From Pseudomonadota bacterium (GTDB lineage: Bacteria > Pseudomonadota > Gammaproteobacteria > Pseudomonadales > Oleiphilaceae), in assembly GCA_023430625.1 (NCBI GenBank), contig JAEZAA010000102.1, positions 1-13,739 on the forward strand: a stretch of 13,739 bases of DNA, given 5' to 3'. The notes beneath the pieces were generated by a model. It was not told the origin of the DNA and searched no databases. It saw nothing but the letters and a program-made list of their open reading frames with translations. Of the stretch, positions 1-6,132 are shown one piece after another; within the stretch, counting starts at the first letter, position 1; every line of letters starts with the position of its first letter. The position numbers and the translations under genes are program-made.

Positions 1-725
1 CCCGCGCCATGAAGAACATGGGGTTTACGCGCTTGTATCTGGTTCAGCCCCAACACTACCCGGATCCGGCGGCGGTGGGGCGGGCGTCCGGTGCGACCGA
101 TATCCTGGACGCGGCGCAGGTGGTGGAATCGCTCGAGGACGCGCTCGCGGGCTGCCGCCTGGTGGTGGGTGCAAGTGCCCGTGAGCGGCGAATTCCTTGG
201 CCTGTTGTGACGCCGCGTGATCTCGCCGATGAAGTGGGAGGCGCAGCGGCTCAGGCCGGTGATGTTGCCATCCTGTTTGGTCGGGAGGATCGTGGGCTGA
301 CCAACGAAGAGCTGCAGCGTTGTAACCTGCACGTTCATATCCCGGCCAACCCCGACTACAGCTCCCTCAATCTCGCCATGGCCGTGCAGGTCATCACTTA
401 TGAGTTGCGGATGAAGTTTCTGAGCTCAGCCGTTGGTGAAAAATCGTCTCAACTTGCGTCCATGACATCGCCGCAGGACGCGGGTTGGGATGTCGAGCCT
501 GCGACGACGGAAGAGGTTGAGCGATATCTGGTTCATCTGGAAGAAATCATGGTGCAGACCGGCTTTCACAATCCCGCCAATCCTCGTCAGTTGATGGCCC
601 GCTTGCGTAGGCTTTATCAACGATGTCGGCTGGACAAGATGGAGGTGAACATTCTGCGGGGGATTCTGACGGCTCAGCAGCAAGCGCTGGAGGCGGCCAA
701 GCGTCAGGAAAAGACTGACCGTTGA
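1..725 (+). CDS. trmJ: TrmJ, tRNA (cytidine/uridine-2'-O-)-methyltransferase, 5'-truncated by window edge
   Basis: A SPOUT-family methyltransferase that, in the E. coli protein, 2'-O-methylates nucleotide 32 in the anticodon loop of tRNA using S-adenosylmethionine. The reading frame is open to the left edge and reads R-A-M-K-N-M-G. This matches about residue 23 onward of the 246-residue E. coli protein, so the ATG at position 9 is internal and some 22 residues are missing. The SPOUT knot motifs are clear: FGREDRGLTNEEL (nt about 276-314) and IPANPDYSSLNLAMAVQV (nt about 339-392). The C-terminal part (HLEEIMVQTGFHNPANPRQL, then LDKMEVNILRGIL) is the family's helical extension. The neighbour downstream is cysE, an order also seen in Pseudomonas. 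Known of the family: trmJ commonly lies beside iscR. The identification is firm. Confidence 0.95.
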   Translation, partial: RAMKNMGFTRLYLVQPQHYPDPAAVGRASGATDILDAAQVVESLEDALAGCRLVVGASARERRIPWPVVTPRDLADEVGGAAAQAGDVAILFGREDRGLTNEELQRCNLHVHIPANPDYSSLNLAMAVQVITYELRMKFLSSAVGEKSSQLASMTSPQDAGWDVEPATTEEVERYLVHLEEIMVQTGFHNPANPRQLMARLRRLYQRCRLDKMEVNILRGILTAQQQALEAAKRQEKTDR

Positions 726-809
726 AGTGAGTTGACCTACGTCGAGTGCCTTGTTTTGGCCCGGTTCGTTCCGGTATCGTTTCTCATAGTTTATTAGCAG
801 GCGAATACC

Positions 810-1580
810 ATGTTTGCTCGGTTGAAAGAAGATATCCAGAGTGTGTTCCATCGCGACCCCGCGGCCCGTAACGCGATTGAAGTTCTCACCAGTTATCCGG
901 GTTTGCACGCTCTCTTGATGCACCGTTGCTCCCATTGGCTCTGGAGCAAGGGGCTGAAGTGGCTGGCCCGTTTCCTGTCCACGATCAGTCGCTGGCTGAC
1001 CGGTATCGAGATTCATCCGGGTGCGCGCATCGGACGGCGTTTCTTTATCGACCATGGGATGGGCGTGGTGATTGGTGAGACTGCCGAAATTGGTGACGAC
1101 GTGACCCTGTATCAGGGCGTCACCTTGGGCGGTACCAGTTGGAATAAAGGAAAGCGTCATCCGACCCTTCATAACGGTGTCGTCGTTGGGGCAGGGGCTA
1201 AGATTCTGGGGCCGTTTGAGGTGGGCGAAAACGCCAAGATTGGCTCGAACGCGGTTGTTACCAAGGCGGTTCCCGCTGGTGCGACGGTGGTCGGTATTCC
1301 CGGGCGAATCATCGTGAAAGCGACGGAAGAGGGCGATGACAGTCGCAAACGCCGTCATATGGAAGAGCAGATCGGGTTCGATGCCTATGGTCTGAGTGAA
1401 GAGATGCCAGACCCGGTGGCCCGTTCCATTCGGAGCATGCTGGACCACATGCATGCTGTTGACATGCGTCTGGAGCAGGTCTGCAAATCCCTGGAAAGAC
1501 TGGACGCAAACTACCGCCGCTCCGATTTGCCGCCTCTCAAGCAGGAAGATTTCGACTGCGTGCGGGATGGCGACTGCTAG
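810..1580 (+). CDS. cysE: CysE, serine O-acetyltransferase
   Basis: Makes O-acetylserine from serine and acetyl-CoA, the committed step of cysteine synthesis in the cytoplasm. The protein has 256 residues, the short form found in Pseudomonas-type bacteria; E. coli CysE has 273 and a longer N-terminal domain. A helical N-terminus is followed by a left-handed beta-helix of hexapeptide repeats at about residues 65-165 (IHPGARIG, VVIGETAEIGDDV, VVVGAGAKILG, AKIGSNAVV). The Asp81-His82 pair in FIDHGMG corresponds to the catalytic Asp-His of E. coli, and His117 in KRHPTL to a second substrate-contacting His. Residues 172-256 form a charged, helical tail ending in Cys. The ATG at 810 follows a modest AGG ribosome site at 799-801. 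It lies between trmJ and iscR, so the cysteine supplier is next to the cysteine consumer IscS. No strong promoter is visible in the 84-base gap before it. Confidence 0.96.
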   Translation: MFARLKEDIQSVFHRDPAARNAIEVLTSYPGLHALLMHRCSHWLWSKGLKWLARFLSTISRWLTGIEIHPGARIGRRFFIDHGMGVVIGETAEIGDDVTLYQGVTLGGTSWNKGKRHPTLHNGVVVGAGAKILGPFEVGENAKIGSNAVVTKAVPAGATVVGIPGRIIVKATEEGDDSRKRRHMEEQIGFDAYGLSEEMPDPVARSIRSMLDHMHAVDMRLEQVCKSLERLDANYRRSDLPPLKQEDFDCVRDGDC

Positions 1581-1596
1581 TTCCGGATTTCGCCGG

Positions 1597-1625
1597 CAAA
1601 CGGCGCTCGAAGAGGCGCTCGTTTG
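1597..1625 (+). terminator. Weak hairpin after cysE, possible terminator
   Basis: The arm CAAACGGCGCTC (1597-1608) can pair across a GAA loop with GAGGCGCTCGTTTG (1612-1625), giving 12 pairs with two single-base bulges on the 3' side. The following bases (TCTGAAAT) are only mildly T-rich, so this may be a leaky terminator or merely a 3'-end stabiliser that separates cysE from the iscR promoter just downstream. The pairing is seen directly; the function is inferred. Confidence 0.4.
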
Positions 1626-1631
1626 TCTGAA

Positions 1632-1656
1632 ATATCCGACTAAATTTCATGGTTAT
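1632..1656 (+). promoter_or_regulatory. Candidate IscR type-1 operator, upstream copy
   Basis: Aligned to the E. coli type-1 consensus (ATASYYGACT followed by RWWWYAGTCRRSTAT), this 25-mer matches at 19 positions by my count. The left half ATATCCGACTAAATT is nearly perfect. The right-half AGTC core is not conserved, but GG and the final TAT are. It abuts a second such site exactly, and both sit over or just upstream of the iscR -35 element, as in E. coli where [2Fe-2S]-IscR represses its own operon through tandem sites. Confidence 0.6.
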
Positions 1657-1681
1657 TTAGTTGATTAAAATGTAGGGGTAT
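1657..1681 (+). promoter_or_regulatory. Candidate IscR type-1 operator, downstream copy overlapping -35
   Basis: The second 25-mer starts at the very next base after the upstream copy and also matches the type-1 consensus at 19 of 25 positions: TAGTTGATTAAAAT on the left and GGGGTAT on the right, again with a degenerate AGTC core. It covers the -35 hexamer and most of the spacer of the iscR promoter, so bound IscR would block RNA polymerase. Across the two sites, CGACTAAAT (1637-1645) and ATTTAGTTG (1655-1663) form an imperfect inverted repeat. Confidence 0.6.
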
Positions 1682-1689
1682 CGGATAAT
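1661..1689 (+). promoter_or_regulatory. Sigma-70 promoter of iscR(S)
   Basis: The -35 TTGATT (1661-1666) and -10 GATAAT (1684-1689) are separated by an ideal 17 bases. A start of transcription would fall near 1696, leaving a leader of about 34 bases before the iscR ATG at 1730. The -35 lies inside a candidate IscR operator, consistent with autoregulation. The hexamers are seen in the sequence; promoter activity is inferred. Confidence 0.65.
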
Positions 1690-1729
1690 CCGCAAAAAAT
1701 AGAACGGCTTGGTTGCGGGTGTAGAAGAT

Positions 1730-2215
1730 ATGCGATTAACGACGAAGGGCCGGTATGCGGTCACTGCCATGTTGGATCTGGCGCTGCATGCCCATGAGGG
1801 GCCGGTTAGCCTGGCCGATATTTCCCAGCGTCAAGGCATTTCCCTGTCGTATCTGGAGCAGCTTTTCGCCAAGCTGCGACGCAATGAGTTGGTCTCCAGC
1901 GTGCGCGGGCCCGGTGGCGGTTATCGCCTGGGCCGCGACAGCGCCTCCATTTTCGTGGCCCAGGTGGTCGACGCGGTCAATGAATCTCTCGATACAACCC
2001 GCTGTAACCAGCGCGGAGATTGCCAAGGGGGGGATAAGTGTCTGACCCATCACCTTTGGTGCGACTTGAGCGACCAGATTCACTCCTTTCTGAATGGAAT
2101 CAGCCTGTCGGATCTTATGGCCAAGCGTGAAGTGCAAATCGTCGCGGAACGCCAGAAACGACGTATGAGAGATGAACAGCAGGGCCTGGGAAGCGTCGGC
2201 ATTGCGTCGTTGTAG
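1730..2215 (+). CDS. iscR: IscR, [2Fe-2S] transcriptional regulator of Fe-S assembly (Rrf2 family)
   Basis: Senses cellular Fe-S status. With its [2Fe-2S] cluster IscR represses its own operon, and the apo form controls other genes. The protein has 161 residues, the family size. An Rrf2 winged helix-turn-helix begins MRLTTKGRYAVTAMLD, with the recognition region ISLSYLEQLFAKLR and wing SVRGPGGGYRLG (residues 58-69). All four cluster ligands of E. coli IscR are at identical positions: Cys92, Cys98, Cys104 and His107. An additional Cys111 (H-H-L-W-C) occupies a position that is Arg in E. coli. I chose the ATG at 1730 because the protein then aligns exactly with E. coli IscR; an in-frame TTG at 1709 would add seven unconserved residues. 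The promoter and candidate autoregulatory sites are directly upstream, and iscS follows after 97 bases. Confidence 0.97.
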   Translation: MRLTTKGRYAVTAMLDLALHAHEGPVSLADISQRQGISLSYLEQLFAKLRRNELVSSVRGPGGGYRLGRDSASIFVAQVVDAVNESLDTTRCNQRGDCQGGDKCLTHHLWCDLSDQIHSFLNGISLSDLMAKREVQIVAERQKRRMRDEQQGLGSVGIASL

Positions 2216-2270
2216 AGCCCCTCATCGTCCGGGATTCGTGTGATAGCGATGTTCAAGGGGCTGTCACACG
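2216..2270 (+). promoter_or_regulatory. Interleaved inverted repeats between iscR and iscS (possible pseudoknot or switch)
   Basis: Immediately after the iscR stop, AGCCCCT (2216-2222) pairs perfectly with AGGGGCT (2256-2262), and CGTGTGA (2237-2243) pairs perfectly with TCACACG (2264-2270). The arms alternate left-1, left-2, right-1, right-2. The RNA could therefore form an H-type pseudoknot or two mutually exclusive hairpins. There is no T-run, so it does not look like a terminator. In E. coli the iscR-iscS gap carries structure that stabilises the iscR part of the mRNA when the small RNA RyhB triggers decay of the rest; a similar role here is only an inference. Confidence 0.45.
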
Positions 2271-2312
2271 TTCGCCTAATTGCATTCAGCAGAGAATCCT
2301 TTTGCTTCAACT

Positions 2313-3464
2313 ATGAAAGCGCCTATCTATCTAGACTATGCCGCGACCACGCCCGTCGATCCCAGGGTTGCGGAGAAAATGATGCAATGCCTGACCCTCG
2401 ACGGCAACTTTGGTAATCCGGCATCCCGTTCCCATGTGTATGGCTGGCGTGCAGAGCAGGCGGTTGAGCTGGCACGACGTCAGGTGGCGACCCTGATCAA
2501 TGCAGACCCGCGTGAGATTGTCTGGACATCCGGTGCAACGGAATCCGATAACCTGGCAATCAAGGGGGCTGCCGCCTTCTATGGCGATGAGCGGCGCCAC
2601 ATCATCACCTCGCGGATCGAGCATAAAGCCGTACTCGATACCTGCAAGCTTCTGCAGGAGCAGGGCTATGAGGTTACGTTTCTCACGCCGGACCAGCAGG
2701 GTCTGATCGCGCCCGCTGCCGTGGCCGACGCACTGCGCCCCGATACGCTGCTGGTGTCGCTGATGCACGTAAACAATGAACTGGGCGTGGTAACGGATAT
2801 TGAAGCCATTGGCCGTCTCACCCGTCAGACAGGTGTGCTTTTTCACGTGGATGCCGCCCAAAGCGCGGGTAAGCTCCCTATTGATGTTCAGCGGTGCCAG
2901 GCAGACTTGATGTCATTCTCCGCCCATAAAATCTATGGGCCGAAAGGTGTTGGTGCGCTCTATGTGCGGCGTCAGCCCAAGGTGAGGCTGATGGCCCAGA
3001 TGCATGGGGGCGGCCATGAGCAGGGTATGCGCTCCGGTACGCTGCCAACCCATCAGATTGTGGGCATGGGTGAGGCGTTTGCGTTGGCTCATGAGGTGAT
3101 GGCAGCTGAGGCGGAGCGTGTCACCAGTTTGCGTCGTCGATTCTGGGATGGTATCGCGGATCTGCCAGGCGTGCAGTTGAATGGTGATCCGCAGCAGCGG
3201 GTCAGCGGTATTCTGAACGTTGCATTCGGCGGCATCGAGGGTGAATCCCTGATGATGGCGCTTAAGGATCTGGCCCTATCCTCCGGTTCTGCCTGTACCT
3301 CTGCCAGTGTCGAGCCCTCCTATGTGCTGAAGGGGATCGGTCTCAGCGATGCGCTGGCGCACAGCTCCCTGCGTTTTTCCTTCGGCCGCTTCACGACGGA
3401 GGCGGACATCGATGCGGCGATTGAGCAGGTTCGCCAAGCCGTGACAAGGATGCGACGGGATTGA
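2313..3464 (+). CDS. iscS: IscS, PLP-dependent cysteine desulfurase lacking the C-terminal tail
   Basis: Converts cysteine to alanine, passing sulfur as a persulfide to Fe-S assembly and tRNA-thiolation partners. The catalytic residues sit at E. coli numbering: His104, the PLP lysine Lys206 (SFSAHKIYGPKG) and the persulfide Cys328 (SSGSACTSAS). I chose the ATG at 2313 (MKAPIYLDYAATTPVDPRV), which aligns with the E. coli N-terminus; an in-frame TTG at 2280 would add 11 unconserved residues. The protein is 383 residues and ends in R-M-R-R-D. E. coli IscS has 404, so the final 21 or so residues are missing; these belong to the C-terminal region implicated in IscU binding. Just beyond the stop, frame +1 reads G-I-E-F-N-S-V (3457-3477), resembling the lost tail. 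The usual downstream genes iscU, iscA, hscB, hscA, fdx and iscX are absent; ndk follows. Confidence 0.96.
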   Translation: MKAPIYLDYAATTPVDPRVAEKMMQCLTLDGNFGNPASRSHVYGWRAEQAVELARRQVATLINADPREIVWTSGATESDNLAIKGAAAFYGDERRHIITSRIEHKAVLDTCKLLQEQGYEVTFLTPDQQGLIAPAAVADALRPDTLLVSLMHVNNELGVVTDIEAIGRLTRQTGVLFHVDAAQSAGKLPIDVQRCQADLMSFSAHKIYGPKGVGALYVRRQPKVRLMAQMHGGGHEQGMRSGTLPTHQIVGMGEAFALAHEVMAAEAERVTSLRRRFWDGIADLPGVQLNGDPQQRVSGILNVAFGGIEGESLMMALKDLALSSGSACTSASVEPSYVLKGIGLSDALAHSSLRFSFGRFTTEADIDAAIEQVRQAVTRMRRD

Positions 3465-3510
3465 ATTTAACAGCGTTCCGCGACCGGTGGGGCGGTATAT
3501 AATTTTGCGG

Positions 3511-3540
3511 AACCCGCGTATAATCGCGGGTTTAGTTTTT
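3511..3540 (+). terminator. Hairpin with T-rich tail after iscS; loop is TATAAT
   Basis: AACCCGCG (3511-3518) pairs perfectly with CGCGGGTT (3525-3532) across the six-base loop TATAAT, followed by TAGTTTTT. This is a reasonable intrinsic terminator for iscRS. The loop is also a perfect -10 hexamer and a second TATAAT occurs at 3498-3503, so the same DNA may hold the ndk promoter. However, no good -35 lies 16-18 bases upstream of either. Confidence 0.55.
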
Positions 3541-3585
3541 GTCTATTTACCTGTTTTCTTTTGACCAGATCGTTGGAGATCCTAC

Positions 3586-4014
3586 ATGGCCGTTGAACGT
3601 ACCCTTTCCATTATTAAGCCCGATGCCGTTGCAAAGAACGTGATTGGTGAGATTTACAGCCGCTTCGAAAAGGCTGGTCTGAAGGTTGTTGCCGCTAAAA
3701 TGGCGCACCTGACCCAGGCGCAGGCGGAAGGCTTCTATGCTGAGCATAAAGAGCGTGGCTTTTTCCCGGATCTGGTAGCGTTCATGACGTCTGGTCCCGT
3801 GATGATTCAGGTGCTGGAAGGTGAGGGCGCGGTTCTCAAGAATCGTGACCTGATGGGCGCAACCAACCCCAAAGAAGCGGCTCCGGGAACTATTCGCGCT
3901 GATTTCGCTCAATCTATCGATGCCAACGCGGTTCACGGTTCGGATTCCACGACTTCCGCGGAACGCGAAGTCGCGTACTTCTTCGACAAGAACGAAATCT
4001 GCCCCCGTAGCTAA
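3586..4014 (+). CDS. ndk: Ndk, nucleoside diphosphate kinase
   Basis: Transfers the gamma-phosphate of ATP to nucleoside diphosphates through a phosphohistidine, balancing NTP and dNTP pools in the cytoplasm. The protein has 142 residues, the normal bacterial length (143 in E. coli). The N-terminal ERTLSIIKPDAVAKNVIG, the central FMTSGPV and RDLMGATNP, and the active-site His117 in N-A-V-H-G-S-D-S are all present, and it ends CPRS. The start is an ATG with a clear GGAG ribosome site about 10 bases upstream. In related genomes ndk follows iscX, the last gene of the isc operon; here it directly follows iscS. A good hairpin after its stop suggests it is largely monocistronic. Confidence 0.97.
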   Translation: MAVERTLSIIKPDAVAKNVIGEIYSRFEKAGLKVVAAKMAHLTQAQAEGFYAEHKERGFFPDLVAFMTSGPVMIQVLEGEGAVLKNRDLMGATNPKEAAPGTIRADFAQSIDANAVHGSDSTTSAEREVAYFFDKNEICPRS

Positions 4015-4040
4015 TAGAGCGGCGGTTCGGGTAACGGCGG

Positions 4041-4080
4041 GAGGCGAAACGGGATTGCTGTTTCGCCTCTTGTTGCTTGG
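4041..4080 (+). terminator. Intrinsic terminator after ndk
   Basis: A perfect 10-bp stem GAGGCGAAAC (4041-4050) / GTTTCGCCTC (4060-4069) with a nine-base loop, followed by TTGTTGCTTGG, lies 27 bases after the ndk stop. The tail is T-rich but interrupted. It probably isolates ndk from rlmN, whose own promoter should lie in 4080-4160; I see no convincing -35/-10 pair there. Confidence 0.65.
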
Positions 4081-4174
4081 TGCTAGGCATTGATCGGCAC
4101 CGGGCATTGCGTGGTACGACGCAGTTTGTGGTACCGCGTCAGGCAAATCTGCCAATAGGTATATCGAGGTTTTT

Positions 4175-5290
4175 ATGAGTCAGTCACCAGAGAAAGCCAA
4201 TCTGCTCGGAATGAGCCGTTCGAAGCTGGAAGAGTTCTTTGGCTCGATTGGGGAAAAGCGTTTTCGCGCGACCCAAGTCATGCAATGGATTCACCAGTTT
4301 GGCGTGACTGACTTTGAACAGATGACGAACGTCAGCAAGGCGCTGCGGACCAAGCTCGCGGAAGTCGCCGAAATTCGTCCGCCCGAGGTGGTCTATCAGG
4401 ACTACTCGAAGGATGGCACGCGCAAGTGGGTAATGCGCATGCCTGGCGGCAGCAGTATCGAAACCGTGTTCATTCCCGACGGTGACCGGGGCACTCTGTG
4501 CGTGTCTTCCCAGATTGGCTGCACGCTCGATTGCAGCTTCTGCTCGACCGGTAAGCAAGGATTTAACCGTAACCTGAGCGCAGATGAGATCATCGGCCAG
4601 GTATGGTTGGCGGAGCGCTCGTTTGGTGAGAAGGATTCCTCCAAGAAACGCCACGTGACCAACGTGGTGATGATGGGCATGGGCGAACCGCTCCTGAACT
4701 TCGACAATGTGGTCGATGCCATGAGCCTGATGCTGGACGATTTCGCCTACGGCCTGTCCAAGCGCCGGGTGACGTTGAGTACCGCAGGTGTTGTGCCCGC
4801 GTTGGATCGCCTGGGTGATGTGATCGACGTGTCGCTGGCGATTTCCCTGCACGCGCCGAACGACGCCTTGCGGAATGAGTTAGTGCCGATCAACCGCAAG
4901 TATTCCATCCAGACCTTGCTGGATGCCTGCAATCGCTACCTGGCGAAATGTGATGACAAGCGCCGGGTCACCGTGGAATACACGCTCATCGAAGGCGTTA
5001 ACGATCAGCCCGAGCATGCTCATGAATTGGTGAAGGTCCTTAAGCAGTTGCCCTGCAAGGTGAACCTGATTCCATTCAACCCCTTTCCCAACAGCGATTA
5101 TCGCCGTCCGAGTCAGCAGGCGATTTCGCGGTTCCATCAGATCGTCAGCGATGCCGGGTATGTGACGACGATCCGCACGACCCGTGGCGACGACATCGAT
5201 GCGGCCTGTGGTCAGCTGGTGGGCATGGTGGCAGATCGGACCCGTCGCAGTGAACGGAATATCCCTGTCGTGCAGGATGATGTTGCATAA
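4175..5290 (+). CDS. rlmN: RlmN, radical SAM 23S rRNA A2503 / tRNA A37 C2-methyltransferase
   Basis: Methylates carbon 2 of adenosine 2503 in 23S rRNA and of A37 in some tRNAs by a radical SAM, protein-methyl-cysteine mechanism. The protein has 371 residues. The [4Fe-4S] radical-SAM motif CX3CX2C is Cys116, Cys120, Cys123 (G-C-T-L-D-C-S-F-C). Cys345 in D-A-A-C-G-Q corresponds to the methyl-carrying Cys355 of E. coli, and Cys109 in G-T-L-C-V to the other catalytic Cys. The GMGEPLLNFDNV SAM-binding segment is at 168-179. A GAGG ribosome site (4166-4169) precedes the ATG. It begins a close same-strand run reaching der. As an Fe-S enzyme it needs an assembly system that this locus no longer supplies in full. 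Confidence 0.97.
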   Translation: MSQSPEKANLLGMSRSKLEEFFGSIGEKRFRATQVMQWIHQFGVTDFEQMTNVSKALRTKLAEVAEIRPPEVVYQDYSKDGTRKWVMRMPGGSSIETVFIPDGDRGTLCVSSQIGCTLDCSFCSTGKQGFNRNLSADEIIGQVWLAERSFGEKDSSKKRHVTNVVMMGMGEPLLNFDNVVDAMSLMLDDFAYGLSKRRVTLSTAGVVPALDRLGDVIDVSLAISLHAPNDALRNELVPINRKYSIQTLLDACNRYLAKCDDKRRVTVEYTLIEGVNDQPEHAHELVKVLKQLPCKVNLIPFNPFPNSDYRRPSQQAISRFHQIVSDAGYVTTIRTTRGDDIDAACGQLVGMVADRTRRSERNIPVVQDDVA

Positions 5291-5332
5291 ATCCGCCGAG
5301 CCGAATGATCAATCAGCAGGTGAGTTCTCCTG

Positions 5333-6130
5333 ATGCGAAAACCGTTTTACCTTAAATCATGCCTGCGCCTGTCGGCCATGATGCTGTTGCTAACGCTTAT
5401 AAGTGGCTGCGTGACCACCGTGGACAGCCCGTTCAATCGCAAGGCATCCGAAGAGAAGGCTGTACAAAGCCATATCCAGTTGGGGCTGGCCTACATTCAG
5501 GATGGTGATTACGTCACGGCCCGTCAGCGCCTGGATCGTGCGCTGGAGATCAATCCGAAATCAGCTGGCGCCCATGCGGCGCTGGGCTTGGTGTTTCAGC
5601 GTCAGGGAGAGCCCGAGTTGGCCGAGGCTTCATTCAAGAAGGCTCTCAGCTATGATGCAGGCTATACCCGTGGGCGCACCTATTACGCCGCGTTCCTTTA
5701 TGAGCGTGACCGATTTGAAGAAGCGGCAAAACAGTTGGAGCTCGCCGGTGAGGACACCACCTTTTCTGACCGCGCCCAGGTATTCTCCAATCTCGGTATG
5801 ACCTATGCGCGGCTGGAAAGGCCAGAAAAGGCACTGGAAGCCTACCAACGATCCATTTCCCTGAGCCGTGCGCCGCAAGCCAATGTCGTGCTGGCCATAA
5901 GTCAGCTGCATCAAATGCTGGGCAATGATGACCTGGCCTGGCGGCGGTACTCGCAGTTCCTGGATTTGGTGCGCCAGGGCAACGGCAATCACAGCCCCGG
6001 CAGTCTGCGGTTGGGCATTGAGCTTGCGAAAAAGCAGGGAGAGCGAGACGTGCAGGCCAGTTTGGAGTTATTGTTGCGCAATCGTTTCCCCAGCGCCTCC
6101 GGAAACACGACCCAACAGAGTAAGCCTTGA
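5333..6130 (+). CDS. pilF: PilF/PilW, type IV pilus secretin pilotin (TPR lipoprotein)
   Basis: An outer-membrane lipoprotein that in Pseudomonas and Neisseria is needed for PilQ secretin multimerisation and for type IV pilus assembly. The 265-residue product has a basic N-terminus, a hydrophobic stretch and a lipobox L-I-S-G-C with the lipidated Cys26. About four tetratricopeptide repeats follow between residues 46 and 185 (for example HIQLGLAYIQDGDYVTARQ, HAALGLVFQRQGEPELAEAS, VFSNLGMTYARLERPEKALE). The start ATG has AGGTGAG upstream. It sits 42 bases after rlmN and is followed almost without gap by rodZ, the order known in Pseudomonas. Its presence suggests the organism makes type IV pili, although no other pilus gene is in the window. 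Confidence 0.93.
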   Translation: MRKPFYLKSCLRLSAMMLLLTLISGCVTTVDSPFNRKASEEKAVQSHIQLGLAYIQDGDYVTARQRLDRALEINPKSAGAHAALGLVFQRQGEPELAEASFKKALSYDAGYTRGRTYYAAFLYERDRFEEAAKQLELAGEDTTFSDRAQVFSNLGMTYARLERPEKALEAYQRSISLSRAPQANVVLAISQLHQMLGNDDLAWRRYSQFLDLVRQGNGNHSPGSLRLGIELAKKQGERDVQASLELLLRNRFPSASGNTTQQSKP

Positions 6131-6132
6131 CC

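Noticed and set aside
732..760. TTGACC at 732-737 as a -35 for a cysE promoter.
   Set aside because: The bases 17 positions downstream (TTTGGC) do not resemble a -10, and neighbouring spacings are no better.
426..1454. A 342-codon minus-strand frame opposite trmJ and cysE, and a 345-codon one opposite bamB (10405-11442).
   Set aside because: Same reasoning: both overlap strongly conserved genes almost entirely and show the composition of a shadow frame.
3478..3585. Remnants of iscU, hscA, fdx or iscX in the iscS-ndk gap.
   Set aside because: I read the gap in all three forward frames and found no recognisable family motif beyond the seven-residue IscS-tail resemblance at 3457-3477.
4090..4160. 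TTGATC at 4090 and TATAT near 4160 as an rlmN promoter; repeated GTGGTAC in 4111-4135.
   Set aside because: Spacing between the hexamers is wrong, and the near-repeats are short and imperfect. A promoter must exist somewhere here but I cannot place it.
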